From Pseudoselenomonas ruminantium (lineage in GTDB: Bacteria; Bacillota; Negativicutes; Selenomonadales; Selenomonadaceae): a stretch of 64,000 nt of DNA. This document shows, in pieces, positions 26,926 to 35,755 of the stretch. The translations under genes were made by a program, and so were the position numbers. Under the pieces are notes generated by a model that was not told the DNA's origin, did not search any database, and was given only the letters and a program-made list of their open reading frames with translations. Each line of letters starts with the position of its first letter. Position 1 is the stretch's first letter. Location of the stretch: assembly GCA_902781305.1 (NCBI GenBank), contig CACZIV010000002.1:16635-80634 (forward strand), given 5' to 3'.

Positions 26926-26931
26926 TATAAT
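26926..26931 (+). promoter_or_regulatory. -10 element of the RpiR-type regulator gene
   Basis: A perfect TATAAT sits 34 bp before the ATG. No good -35 is visible 16-18 bp upstream, where the gntP terminator tail lies. Confidence 0.5.
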
Positions 26932-26964
26932 ATCCCTGAAGGATGTTAGAAAAGAGGAACCAAT

Positions 26965-27810
26965 ATGAAGGATCAGGTCTTACCGATTTTACGCAGTGCT
27001 TATGAGGATTTGACAAAATCGGAAAAAAAAATAGCCGATTATATAACCGGCCATAAGGATGAGATTATGGGGCAGACAGTGGCGGAAATTGCCAAAAACA
27101 CCGCCAACTCGGAAATTACGATTTCCCGCTTTTGTAAGAAGTTGGGATTCAGCGGTCTGCAGGGATTGAAGATTGCATTGGCCACGGAACTATCGGCGGC
27201 TGGTGAACAGTCCTATCAGGATATTCACAAGACGGATGATGAGGCAGCTGTGGCGGGGAAGATTTTCCGTAATATCACAGACGGTCTGCAAGATACATTG
27301 AAGATTTTGGATTTTTCCCTGATTGCAGCAGCGGTGGATCTTTTACAGTCAGCCCGCCGGGTGGCCATCTATGGTTTTGGTAATTCAGCCACGGTCTGTC
27401 AGGACATGGAAACGCGCCTTTTGCGTTTTGGCATGGCCGTACAGGCTTTCAATGATGTGCATATGCAGGTGACTTCAGCCGCGTTGCTGGATGCCCGCGA
27501 TGTGGTGATTGCCGTATCCCATACGGGTGCTAATAAGGATATTTTGGAATCCTTGCGCATAGCTCGCCAAAATGGGGTGAAAATCATTGCTATAACCAGC
27601 TATGCGCAATCCGAGCTGGCCCGCAGTGCGGACATAGCTCTGGTGGGCATGGGCCGGGAGGTCCATTACCGTTCGGAAGCGGCTGCCTCACGGCTGGTGC
27701 ATATGGCTATTGGCGATATCCTTTATACCTGTCTGGCTATGAAAATGCCAGAGCAGTACCATACCAATCTGCAGAAGATGAGAGAGGTCATTGCGGCCCG
27801 CCGCTTGTAA
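26965..27810 (+). CDS. RpiR-family (HTH-SIS) transcriptional regulator
   Basis: A 281-aa regulator. The N-terminal RpiR helix-turn-helix domain (residues about 1-77) has EKKIADYITGH and AEIAKNTANSEITISRFCKKLGF. The C-terminal SIS domain (about 110-240) binds phosphosugars and shows VAIYGFGNSATVCQDME and VVIAVSHTGANKD. Its place directly after gntP suggests that it controls the gluconate operon in response to 6-phosphogluconate; that is inferred from position. Its 3' end overlaps the convergent LMW-PTP gene by 23 bp. Confidence 0.88.
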   Translation: MKDQVLPILRSAYEDLTKSEKKIADYITGHKDEIMGQTVAEIAKNTANSEITISRFCKKLGFSGLQGLKIALATELSAAGEQSYQDIHKTDDEAAVAGKIFRNITDGLQDTLKILDFSLIAAAVDLLQSARRVAIYGFGNSATVCQDMETRLLRFGMAVQAFNDVHMQVTSAALLDARDVVIAVSHTGANKDILESLRIARQNGVKIIAITSYAQSELARSADIALVGMGREVHYRSEAAASRLVHMAIGDILYTCLAMKMPEQYHTNLQKMREVIAARRL

Positions 27811-28252
27811 GCTGCTTCAGCAGTGCGTGGCAGCCTTTGTCGACATCTCGATAGGTGACTTCAAAGTTACCTGTATACCAAGGGTCAGCAACTTCCCGAT
27901 TTTCGCCGGCAAAGGTCAGGAGCAGATGGCATTTGCCCTGCGGGTCACCACCGGTCAGACGGTGCAAATCGCGCATATTTTCCTCATCCATGGCGATGAT
28001 ATAGTCAAAAGCATCATAATCAGCCCGCTGAATCTGGCGGGCTTTTCGTTTGGCAAAGGGAATGTTGTGAGCCTGCAGGGCTGCTTTTGTTCCGGGATGC
28101 GTGTCACTGCCGATTTCATCGGTGCGGCAGGCTTTTGATTCGATGAGAATATCCTGTTCCTTCCCTGCCTGGCGAACAAGTTCCTTCATCACAAATTCAG
28201 CCATTGTTGACCTGCAAATATTGCCATGGCATACAAATAAGATTTTTTTCAT
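27788..28252 (-). CDS. Low-molecular-weight protein tyrosine phosphatase (integration target)
   Basis: A 154-aa cytosolic phosphatase. The P-loop C-x5-R-S is at the N-terminus (VCHGNICRS, Cys8 and Arg14), and the general-acid loop is DPWYTG. Bacterial members dephosphorylate tyrosine kinases of capsule export or arginine-phosphorylated proteins. The RBS AAGGAG and the first ten codons lie inside the left attachment repeat of the integrated element. The reading frame is intact, but its natural promoter has been moved to the other end of the element (49803-49832). Confidence 0.92.
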   Translation of the reverse strand: MKKILFVCHGNICRSTMAEFVMKELVRQAGKEQDILIESKACRTDEIGSDTHPGTKAALQAHNIPFAKRKARQIQRADYDAFDYIIAMDEENMRDLHRLTGGDPQGKCHLLLTFAGENREVADPWYTGNFEVTYRDVDKGCHALLKQLTSGGPQ

Positions 28253-28268
28253 TGCTTAAAAACTCCTT
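28222..28268. other. attL of the integrative element
   Basis: A 47-bp sequence repeated at 49733-49779 with two mismatches; the last 33 bp (28236-28268) are identical. It covers the RBS and codons 1-10 of the LMW-PTP gene on the minus strand. TGCCATGGCA encodes the start of the P-loop. Confidence 0.93.
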
Positions 28269-28355
28269 GATTCCTTGATATATAAGGCTTCACAGCCATT
28301 CTTGATTTTTTAGATGGTGGCATAAATCTGCATAAAATCGCATATTTACGCCGTT

Positions 28356-28380
28356 AAAAGTTGTAGAAAAGTTGTAAAAT
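28356..28380. repeat. Left integrase arm-type site
   Basis: Two tandem copies of AAAGTTGTA in a 25-bp block. A near-identical block lies at 49646-49670 near the right end, in the same orientation. Confidence 0.8.
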
Positions 28381-28398
28381 AGGGCTTTTTTTGGTGAA

Positions 28399-29598
28399 TT
28401 ACAACTTGGCTATATTCACTTTTTTTAATTCTTCTTCAGCGACCTCAAAGCTCGTATGAGCATAAGTGTTAAGGGTTACACTGATATCCGAGTGTCCCAT
28501 CAAATATTGCAATGTCTTAGGATTCATACCAGAATGAGCCATATTGCTACAATAAGTATGGCGGCACACATGGGGGGTAATCAAAGGTAATGGCACGCGG
28601 TAGATGGAATTGTACTTCTGTCTAATATGCTTGAAGTAATGTTCCCAGTGCAAGGCCACCATCGGCTGGCCATTCTTATCTAGATATAGAAAACCAGTTC
28701 TGCCATCAATCATCGGCTCTACTTTAAGCTTAGGACGATTGGCAATAATACGCTTGAAGGCATTGCATACATCTTCGCTGATAGGGATAACCCTATTGCC
28801 AGCTTCTGTCTTAGGTGCTTCAATGACATACTGCATTTTTCTTGTCCGCTGCAGTTGATGGTCAATGGTCAGCTTTTTAGCTTTCAAATCTATATCCTCA
28901 ATGGTAAGACCGACAAACTCAGAGATTCGAAGTCCGGTATAGAAGAGGATATAGATTCCGTCATAGTATCGTGAGAAATGCTTGTCTTCAGCTACAAACT
29001 TTAAGAACTTACGTTGCTCCTCACGGCTGATAGCCTTTCTGGTAACGCTATCATTTACTACTACAGAAGCCAGTTCAAACTGAAAGGGATTCTTGTTGAG
29101 TAGGTCGTCTTCTACAGCCATTTGAAAGGCTGGCCGTACAACGCCTCTAACCGAGTGAATGGTGCTATAGCCACGACCATCCCTCTGAAGCTTAATCAGC
29201 CACCGCTTGGCATCGGACTGCTTCACACGCCCTATCAGCATAGAACCAAAGGCTTCTTTTTTTAGGATGTTGAAAACGAAATTGTAGCCAGTCTGCGTGT
29301 TATGACGGACACCTACCTTTTGCTGAAGATAAAGCCTTACCAATTCCAGCACTGTAATCCGGCTGTCATAGCCTAAGATACCATCTTCGACATTGCGAAT
29401 TATCTGTTTTTCCATTTCCCGCAGAGACAGCTCTGCATCCTTGCCCACAGGTGGGATATCATATGGCTCTAACTTCCAGCTGTAAACGAAATGGGTATCA
29501 CCCTTAGCATCTTGGTACTTGAAGTAGTACCGGCCATCACTACGCTGCCCTTCGCCTTTGCGAAGGATACGCTTCTTATTGTCTCTTCTTTTTGGCAT
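28399..29598 (-). CDS. int: Tyrosine-type integrase
   Basis: A 399-aa site-specific recombinase of the Tn916/phage type that catalyses integration and excision at the flanking att sites. An N-terminal arm-binding AP2-like domain (about 20-65, GRYYFKYQDAKGDTHFVYSW) is followed by a SAM-like core-binding domain (about 80-170). The catalytic domain has Arg224 (TGLRISEF), His343-x-x-Arg346 (HVCRHTYC), His369 (MGHSD) and Tyr379 (TLNTYAH). All catalytic residues are present, so the enzyme is probably active. The ATG at 29598 has GGAGGAG upstream; a longer frame to 29667 lacks family similarity. It is the last gene before attL. Confidence 0.95.
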   Translation of the reverse strand: MPKRRDNKKRILRKGEGQRSDGRYYFKYQDAKGDTHFVYSWKLEPYDIPPVGKDAELSLREMEKQIIRNVEDGILGYDSRITVLELVRLYLQQKVGVRHNTQTGYNFVFNILKKEAFGSMLIGRVKQSDAKRWLIKLQRDGRGYSTIHSVRGVVRPAFQMAVEDDLLNKNPFQFELASVVVNDSVTRKAISREEQRKFLKFVAEDKHFSRYYDGIYILFYTGLRISEFVGLTIEDIDLKAKKLTIDHQLQRTRKMQYVIEAPKTEAGNRVIPISEDVCNAFKRIIANRPKLKVEPMIDGRTGFLYLDKNGQPMVALHWEHYFKHIRQKYNSIYRVPLPLITPHVCRHTYCSNMAHSGMNPKTLQYLMGHSDISVTLNTYAHTSFEVAEEELKKVNIAKL

Positions 29599-29670
29599 TT
29601 TTACCGCTCCTCCATGTATAGGAAGAGCCTCAGCACTACCTATATTATAGCATGCTGAGGCCCTCAAGTT

Positions 29671-29871
29671 CTAGATTGCTGTCACTTTGTCCAGGAAGTT
29701 TTCCATTTTCTTCTTCTTGACAAGGCGTTTTACCCCGACCATTAATGTAAGGTCAGTGCCTTCTGGAGAATCCAGCAGGTAAGTAAGTCGTTTTACACCG
29801 ACATTGAAGTAAGCTGCGGCCTCATCCAATGTTAGGCAGAACTTGTTCTCGGGGGCTATTGCCACCTTCAT
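29671..29871 (-). CDS. xis: Excisionase (Tn916 Xis-like)
   Basis: A 66-aa winged-helix DNA-binding protein. The sequence LTLDEAAAYFNVGVKRLTYL, the basic KRLVKKKKMENFLDK wing region and the length match excisionases that direct Tn916-type integrases toward excision. It starts with a TGATG overlap on the upstream gene's stop, so translation is coupled. It lies 72 bp upstream of int on the same strand. Confidence 0.85.
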   Translation of the reverse strand: MKVAIAPENKFCLTLDEAAAYFNVGVKRLTYLLDSPEGTDLTLMVGVKRLVKKKKMENFLDKVTAI

Positions 29872-30365
29872 CAGCAATCACCGCCTTTTGCTTGCTGCCG
29901 CCAATTAATCTTATGGGCTAAAGGAGTAAGGCTTTCGATGGGGATTTGGTGGTATGCCGCAGCTCCATTAGAAGCATAAGCCAGTGCATCCTCGTAGCTG
30001 GCGAAAGTTTGGACGTTCAGCGAAGCGGAGTCCCAAAATCTAGCTGAATTGCTAAACTTTCCTTGGTCATCGTAAACGCCATAGGCGTAGCGGTCGAAAA
30101 CGCCTAAGTATTCTTTGGCAGGTGCGGAAGAAGGCAGAATAGACAGGGGAGAAGACTGCGTGGGCGAAGGTAGATTTTGGGGCAGCGCAATGCCGAGTTC
30201 GTCTGCTCTAGCTTGTCGTCCCATATAGAAGGCAGATTTCATTCCTTCGTTGTATGCCGCTAGGACCTTGGCCAAATCTAAGCAAATGGTTAGATTGCTT
30301 ATGGGCATACTGTCAGACACCTCATACTGCTGAGTGTTAAAACCATAGTTTTGTAACTGATCCAT
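29871..30365 (-). CDS. Hypothetical element protein, 164 aa
   Basis: Function unknown. The N-terminal half begins MDQLQNYGFNTQQYEV; a Pro/Ser-rich linker (about residues 82-98) follows. The C-terminal half (LGVFDRYAYGVYDDQGKF... SYEDALAYASNGAAAY) has an aromatic, short-strand pattern that faintly resembles the viroplasmin/RNase H1 N-terminal fold; this is weak. The start at 30365 has AAAGGATG upstream. It lies between the relaxase and xis genes in one leftward operon. Confidence 0.7.
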   Translation of the reverse strand: MDQLQNYGFNTQQYEVSDSMPISNLTICLDLAKVLAAYNEGMKSAFYMGRQARADELGIALPQNLPSPTQSSPLSILPSSAPAKEYLGVFDRYAYGVYDDQGKFSNSARFWDSASLNVQTFASYEDALAYASNGAAAYHQIPIESLTPLAHKINWRQQAKGGDC

Positions 30366-30372
30366 AACTAAA

Positions 30373-31098
30373 TCATCCTTTCGTATAGCCAAGCATATAG
30401 AATTCGGCAAAAACTTGTTTAAACTGATTATTCACAACTTCTAGAGGATTATCGATGGGATGCATTACGAAGCGCATCGCTTTGTTTGATGGGCTGAATG
30501 CCGGAGGAACGTAATGCATTGGTTCCTCCAGTTCATCATTTTCGTCCTCGTTCGTGGATTCAAAATAGTCAGCAGGGTTCGCAGAAAAATGGCACTGCAG
30601 AGGGGGGGCAGGCGCATCTTTCCAATTCACCTGAGGCAACGAATTTTTGCTGGCAATTGCATTATAATGATCCTTGAAGTTACGCAGCTCGTGCGGACTT
30701 TGCGAGTATTTATGCCCTGTGTGGACGTTTGTCATGCCTAAAAGAAAGTGGGCATGAATATGCTCGGGCTTGTTCGTGTGGACTGCGGCTAGCCAAGGAT
30801 AATAGCTGAAGTACCCCAAGATTTCCTGCGTCAGTCGTAAGGCTTTTTCAGGTGGGAGTTCTTTGCAAGTCGCACCGAAGGAAAGGATGCCCTGTTTGAA
30901 CATCCGGCTGCCCTTAGGGTGCCAGCGGTTTTCTATGACGTTCAAGCCGTGTTCACTGTTGTCTTTACAGAGATAGTTGGTGGTGACATACTCTGGCGAT
31001 GTCCGGGGCAGCTGCTTCAGGTAGAAGGACAGTCGCTTGGCTCGGCCAGGGGTGGCGGCGCTGTAATTAATGAATTTGATGATTGCATGTTGGTCCAA
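30373..31098 (-). CDS. Relaxase-domain mobilization protein
   Basis: A 241-aa protein with the metal-binding histidine triad of relaxases (HIHAHF, His113/115/117) after a beta-strand-like segment, and Tyr12 near the N-terminus as a candidate nucleophile. It contains only the nuclease domain; helicase or primase C-terminal regions of larger MobA proteins are absent. The start is a TTG with AGGAGG 10 nt upstream. The 5' end overlaps the 3' end of the ribbon-helix-helix gene by 82 bp. Relaxase plus a small RHH protein is the usual MobA/MobC pairing, so nicking at an oriT is the likely role. A rolling-circle Rep function is the alternative. Confidence 0.72.
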   Translation of the reverse strand: MDQHAIIKFINYSAATPGRAKRLSFYLKQLPRTSPEYVTTNYLCKDNSEHGLNVIENRWHPKGSRMFKQGILSFGATCKELPPEKALRLTQEILGYFSYYPWLAAVHTNKPEHIHAHFLLGMTNVHTGHKYSQSPHELRNFKDHYNAIASKNSLPQVNWKDAPAPPLQCHFSANPADYFESTNEDENDELEEPMHYVPPAFSPSNKAMRFVMHPIDNPLEVVNNQFKQVFAEFYMLGYTKG

Positions 31099-31346
31099 AG
31101 AGATTCAACCTCCTTCTGTATAAGTTCCCAGTCTTTATGAGGGCTCCCATTGAGCGTGAGCATAAAGAGAAAGTCAATTTTTTCGTTTAGCTCCGGTGGG
31201 AGACTTTCATATTGAAGCTGGTCATTAGTAATGTATGTTGTAAGGGCTTGCCGAATGCATTCAGAGCGGCTAAGCTGTTTTTTCTGACTTATCAAATCGA
31301 CTCGGGCCAAAAGGCCCTCGTCGATTTTGACCGAAATGGTAGGCAT
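31017..31346 (-). CDS. Ribbon-helix-helix protein, MobC-like
   Basis: A 109-aa protein. The N-terminal 45 residues (MPTISVKIDEGLLARVDLIS ... SRSECIRQALTTYI) are a CopG/MetJ-type ribbon-helix-helix domain. The rest is acidic, then Pro-rich. It is probably an accessory DNA-binding protein for the adjacent relaxase, or a repressor. The second ATG (31346) is used because AAGGAG lies 7 nt before it. It overlaps the primase gene stop by a few bases, so the genes are translationally coupled. Confidence 0.78.
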   Translation of the reverse strand: MPTISVKIDEGLLARVDLISQKKQLSRSECIRQALTTYITNDQLQYESLPPELNEKIDFLFMLTLNGSPHKDWELIQKEVESLWTNMQSSNSLITAPPPLAEPSDCPST

Positions 31347-32728
31347 CATGCATCTCCTTTCGGTATGACCGCGTGCGTCGGTTTATCTGGGACACCCTTA
31401 GCGCTGCTTTCGCTGATAGCGCCTTGGAAAGTCAGGTCTAGCACACACTGGACGGCATTGGGATACCCGGCATCTGTTACGCGCATTCGTTTGCATACAT
31501 ACCCCAGTTGGGTTAGGGCCGCCTTTAACTCCGTTCTTGGGATAGCGGTGCTCATGTTGTCTTTACAAAAGTCAACGTATTTTTCATAGAAGGCGGACAG
31601 CGGCAAACGATTGTTGGCGGAAGGGCAGCAACAGTCGTTAAGGAACGTTTCTAAGGAAAAGGCGTTCGACTTAAATTCAGCAAGGAGACGAGCACTTTTG
31701 TTATCCTGGCTGAAGGAATATCCTCTTTTTATGAAATCCGGCATAGCATGCACCGCAATGGAAAGGAATACATCTCTGTCATTCCAAAGATTTGCCGCTA
31801 GATTTGGATCTGTGGCGTTGCTCCGTTGGGAAAAGGGGATAATATGCAATCGTTCAGCGAAGCCGCCACCGACATCGGGTTCCCCTAGGGTGGGCAGATT
31901 ATTGGTAGCAAAAACAATCTTAGCGCAGGGGCGGTATTTTTTTGCATTGACGCCCTTTCCCTCGATGAGAACCGGGTTGCCGCCAATTATTCGCTTGATT
32001 ACATCAAGCTTACGAAGCGGAGCGTTCGGCATTTCATCGCATGTTAGTAACTGCATTCGCTCCATTAGGCTCCCCCGGAATCGGGTGCACATATCTGAAA
32101 AGCTCATAGGCACCCAAGCTGATTCCCCGACAAGACGTTCCATTACTTCAAGGATAGCGGACTTGCCACTGTTGGCCGGCCCCAACAGTATGATCATTTT
32201 CTTATTGTTGGGTAAACGGCTGAGCGCATAGATAAAGGCCTCAGTGAAGCTTTTCCATTGACCGGTAGCATCTGCCATTACATCGCCCTTAATCCCCAAT
32301 GAGGTCTGGCCGAATTTCTGCCAGGCGTTTTCTGGAGGCAAATTGGCCGCATCCTTCGAATATTTGAAGTCTAGGGCGTTGCGCAGGAAGAACTGCGGGT
32401 CATGTTTTAGTAGTTCACCTGTTTCGAGGTTGACTACGCCGTTGTTGACTGCAATAAGCGGCGTACAGCCCTCTTCGGCGAGTTTATCCTCAGTGAAGCG
32501 GATATCTTCGCAAAGTTCGCTGTACAGAACGTCCAGTTCCCGTACGCGCAGGTCGGGTTTTACAGCTTGGGTGTCCGTGGCGAGATATCTTCTTCCAGAT
32601 ATCCCATCCTGAGCCAGCCAAACGCCCTGTTCTGGAAAGTATCGGTACAAAATACCTTTTCCGTTATTATGGTAATGCCCTGTGGACTTCAAATTTCGAA
32701 GTAGCATTTCCAAGGTTTCCTGTTTCAT
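31346..32728 (-). CDS. P4-family primase/helicase-like protein (SF3 helicase)
   Basis: A 460-aa replication protein. The superfamily 3 helicase core has Walker A GPANSGKS (residues 183-190), Walker B LLTCDEMP (Asp231-Glu232) and sensor motif C FATNNLPTL. The region before it (about 60-160) resembles the D5_N domain that precedes the helicase in phage P4 alpha and poxvirus D5 proteins. A full primase domain is not evident. It probably unwinds the element's origin for autonomous replication after excision. AGGTGATG lies before the ATG. First gene of the leftward module. Confidence 0.87.
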   Translation of the reverse strand: MKQETLEMLLRNLKSTGHYHNNGKGILYRYFPEQGVWLAQDGISGRRYLATDTQAVKPDLRVRELDVLYSELCEDIRFTEDKLAEEGCTPLIAVNNGVVNLETGELLKHDPQFFLRNALDFKYSKDAANLPPENAWQKFGQTSLGIKGDVMADATGQWKSFTEAFIYALSRLPNNKKMIILLGPANSGKSAILEVMERLVGESAWVPMSFSDMCTRFRGSLMERMQLLTCDEMPNAPLRKLDVIKRIIGGNPVLIEGKGVNAKKYRPCAKIVFATNNLPTLGEPDVGGGFAERLHIIPFSQRSNATDPNLAANLWNDRDVFLSIAVHAMPDFIKRGYSFSQDNKSARLLAEFKSNAFSLETFLNDCCCPSANNRLPLSAFYEKYVDFCKDNMSTAIPRTELKAALTQLGYVCKRMRVTDAGYPNAVQCVLDLTFQGAISESSAKGVPDKPTHAVIPKGDA

Positions 32729-33130
32729 AAAATCATCACCTCAAAAAAATATGCAGAATGTTTGCTTGCTGATCAGCTTGTTTATACTTTAACACTGACC
32801 GAAGCACAAAATGGAGGATATGACTGGGCAATCTTGTAAAATTACATTTTCAGTTAGAATTCTTGATGTATATTTAGGGGCTAGGACGTCTATTAGAAGC
32901 AGGCGGTAGATTTATATATGGTGGGCACAAAAAAACCACCGATGTATATCGGTGGCTCAGAAATTGATTATATTAATGAAAGAAATGTTTATATGGTTGT
33001 ACAGAATCTATAAAATTGGTGCTGGTTGAGACACTTTGCTGCGTCAGATGGGGAAAATGTAGGAGAAGAGCTACAGTGTAGCTGGACAGAGTTGGCGTAT
33101 GTATCGCTGTTGCTGTCTTACTGGCTGTGT
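32729..33130. other. Intergenic region with no supported gene
   Basis: This stretch holds a possible upstream region for the primase operon and the minus-strand terminator at 32931-32955. I see no credible coding sequence here. An oriT might be expected in this area but no nick-site motif was recognised. Confidence 0.4.
32931..32955 (-). terminator. Terminator, minus strand
   Basis: On the minus strand GCCACCGAT-ATAC-ATCGGTGGT is followed by T6. It would stop transcripts from the 731-aa gene before they reach the primase operon. Confidence 0.8.
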
Positions 33131-33475
33131 AGCAACAGGTCAGTGCAGGCGATGTGTATATCTGAATGGCATGGTTCTGCATACTGGTTCAGGATGCTGG
33201 CCTAGAAGTTGGCACTCTCGTTTTCAACTCCCCGCACCTCTGGTACATATTTTTCAAATCAAGTTTAATGCCAATGGCAATATAGACGATTTCCTTGACA
33301 ATATGCCCCTCGCTGCGTACATGGCCATGGATAGCTCCCCTAAATACTACCGCATACAGGCTTTCCGGAGATCTTTGTTGCCATTTTGACAAGGGGATGT
33401 ATTTTGTAAGTTATGTGGCTGATGGCCGTGTCTGCGACAGAAAGGGCGTAGATGTTCTATTTTACATAACGGGAA
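33130..33475 (-). pseudogene. IS256-family transposase remnant
   Basis: Read on the minus strand, three frames join into one IS256/mutator-type transposase segment. The order is YALSVADTAISHITYKIHP, then after a frameshift LSKWQQRSPESLYAVVF...HVRSEGHIVKEIVYIAIGI, then after another frameshift ENESANF-stop-ASILNQ and SDIHIACTD. An in-frame TAG replaces the expected TGG (Trp) codon. Both ends of the gene and the terminal repeats are missing, so it is an old dead insertion. Confidence 0.85.
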
Positions 33476-33559
33476 GTTTAAACAAAATTCAAGACAGACA
33501 CGTTACAGGGGCAAAAATGGGCTTTTCATGCATTAATTTGGAAAACGTCCGTTTGGCCA

Positions 33560-35755
33560 TCATCTAGTTGAGTGATTTTTATTATATATATCTGCACAAT
33601 ATTCTCGTAATACATTTGTAATCCTATCGATATCTGCATTTGTAAATAAAATATCATCATCATATGAACTCTCAGCCTCATCTACAAAATAAGATAAATT
33701 CTGCTCTTGGTACAATTTTTTATATCGTCTACTTATCATTTTGATTAGATGAAAGGATTTTTTGACACTGTTATAGAAACCTAAATTACATATAATTTGC
33801 CAAGAAACTAGCTCCATTAACATATATCTAGAGACCATCATACATAAATAATTTGATTTATGGTTGCTGAATGATACAAATTTTCCTTTATCACCTTTAT
33901 ATGAATATTTGTACTCGAATTTCATTTTTCCTTTTCGTAGTAGTTCCTCCACTTGAACTAAAGCTACCATTGTACTAAAATCAGCATATGAATCATTGGC
34001 TTGCTCCCATTTCTTCTTGGGATATAATTCAAGCAAAGTAGACCATATATCATAGTATCTATCTGCATATCGATATATTTCTTGGCTACGTTTATCTATG
34101 TCTTTTGCTCCTATCACCATAGCTATATCATTAGCACGCTTGCGAAGATCTTTTTTAAAATCGAAATTTTCAATGGAATAATTGCCATCGTCGATTTCTT
34201 GCTGCTTATCTAAAAGATACTTCACAGATTTAATGGGGAGTTTTGTGATGCACTTCGCAATGTTGTTATATATTAATATCGTATCTCTGATTATTCCTTC
34301 GTATTCATGCTTTGTTAATTTAAAATAAATGGATTCTAAAGGCCCTATATTTTCATTCGTATTAGTATAGGTGTATTTGTTATAAAATTCCATAATCATA
34401 CTGTGTATTGCATGCCTTTTTTCGTCTAATAAAGAGAATAGTATATCGTTCATATCTTGACTGGATTTGAATGTTAATCCATCAAACTTAAAAATGTTCT
34501 TTATCCGTTCTATACTTTTTATGTAATTAAGGTATGGTAATGGAATGAGCTCGTCTATTTTTATTATGGTGTTATGAATGTTGCTGTTTTGCAAACTGGA
34601 TTTTAATAGAGCATTTTTGAAGTGAAATATCAATTTGCAATTTTGAGTATTGTTGGCAATTAAACCACTGATGCTATTTTCGTAAGATGGATATTCGAGT
34701 AGATGGAAAATATTGCTTTTGTTTTTGCCGATAATAAGTCTTGAGTGTTCGTGTAGTATCAATTTTGCTAATATATAATCCTTTTTATATCGATGATTAT
34801 TTAGTTCGATTTTGAATGTTTGTTTTGCGTTGAGAGTTGTATTCGCAATCTCTTTTCGCATTTGGTCTAGCAGCTTTTTTGTGTTTTTACTAATCTTATA
34901 CTCATTTGCTTCACTAGCACAATAAGCATAAAAATCTTCATATATAGAGTTTTCAGTATCGATGAAAGTATCTTCGTTGCTATCATTAGGTAAGGATATA
35001 TTCCCATCTTTATATATATATTTTTCTTCCTTGATGAATTTTCTCACTAGTAATTCCTTAGATAATGTTGCATCTGTGTAATCATTAATACGAGGAGCTC
35101 TATATCTAGCTGGATTGATTAACGCGAGGAACTCAAATACAGGATTTTTTGCTTTGATGTTCTGTAATCTTTGGTAATAATCAACGCTAACAAAACCTTC
35201 TGGATATAACAATAATATATGATCGGTAGGAAAATCTTTTTTATTTACTATATCTTTTTCCGTATATCGCATATCATCTATGATTTTTGATAATCCTTTT
35301 TTTATTATATCGTGATATAGGTATTTAGGTAATACGTGTTCTAATGATTGGAATTTGTTTAAAATGATTTCATAATAACTAATAAGAACCGTGATATTTC
35401 TTGATTTCCAGTTCTTCATTACAGGGTATATTGTGTTTAATGCGTGTATGGTGTCTTTGGGAGATTCTTTTAGCTTTAATGTGTTATAATAAATTTGAGT
35501 TATTACGTGGTCTTTTAAAGAGTCTTCACCAATTTTTACTAGTAGTTCCTTTATGCTTAAAAACAATTTTTCGTTATATGATTCATTATCGACCTCAATA
35601 CTATCTTTATAGTTTTCTTCAACATTAGATATCGCTTTGCTATAAAAACTTAACTGTTGAAGTTCTTCGCACATAGCAAAAACTTGTTCCTTAGTAAACA
35701 TATTAGGAATCATCATTTCACTTGCTACGAGATTTGATGTTATAAACTGTCTCAT
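33560..35755 (-). CDS. AT-rich 731-aa protein of unknown function
   Basis: A large soluble protein of unknown function. It begins MRQFITSNLVASEMMIPNMF and is rich in Lys, Ile, Asn, Tyr and Asp throughout, reflecting strong AT bias compared with its neighbours. It appears largely helical, with no signal peptide, no clear membrane segment, no Walker motif and no nuclease or protease motif that I can identify. The start is supported by AAGGAG 9 nt before the ATG. It is alone on its strand between an IS256 remnant and two HTH genes. Isolated, AT-rich, large genes in such positions are often defence or toxin cargo, but nothing in the sequence proves this. Confidence 0.8.
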   Translation of the reverse strand: MRQFITSNLVASEMMIPNMFTKEQVFAMCEELQQLSFYSKAISNVEENYKDSIEVDNESYNEKLFLSIKELLVKIGEDSLKDHVITQIYYNTLKLKESPKDTIHALNTIYPVMKNWKSRNITVLISYYEIILNKFQSLEHVLPKYLYHDIIKKGLSKIIDDMRYTEKDIVNKKDFPTDHILLLYPEGFVSVDYYQRLQNIKAKNPVFEFLALINPARYRAPRINDYTDATLSKELLVRKFIKEEKYIYKDGNISLPNDSNEDTFIDTENSIYEDFYAYCASEANEYKISKNTKKLLDQMRKEIANTTLNAKQTFKIELNNHRYKKDYILAKLILHEHSRLIIGKNKSNIFHLLEYPSYENSISGLIANNTQNCKLIFHFKNALLKSSLQNSNIHNTIIKIDELIPLPYLNYIKSIERIKNIFKFDGLTFKSSQDMNDILFSLLDEKRHAIHSMIMEFYNKYTYTNTNENIGPLESIYFKLTKHEYEGIIRDTILIYNNIAKCITKLPIKSVKYLLDKQQEIDDGNYSIENFDFKKDLRKRANDIAMVIGAKDIDKRSQEIYRYADRYYDIWSTLLELYPKKKWEQANDSYADFSTMVALVQVEELLRKGKMKFEYKYSYKGDKGKFVSFSNHKSNYLCMMVSRYMLMELVSWQIICNLGFYNSVKKSFHLIKMISRRYKKLYQEQNLSYFVDEAESSYDDDILFTNADIDRITNVLREYCADIYNKNHSTR

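Noticed and set aside
30514-30741. 75-aa plus-strand ORF inside the relaxase gene
   Set aside because: Antisense to the relaxase HIHAH region, no RBS.
32973-33182. 69-aa reverse ORF (MQNHAIQIYTSPALTC...)
   Set aside because: Part of it is an out-of-frame reading of the IS256 remnant; the rest has no protein-like features.
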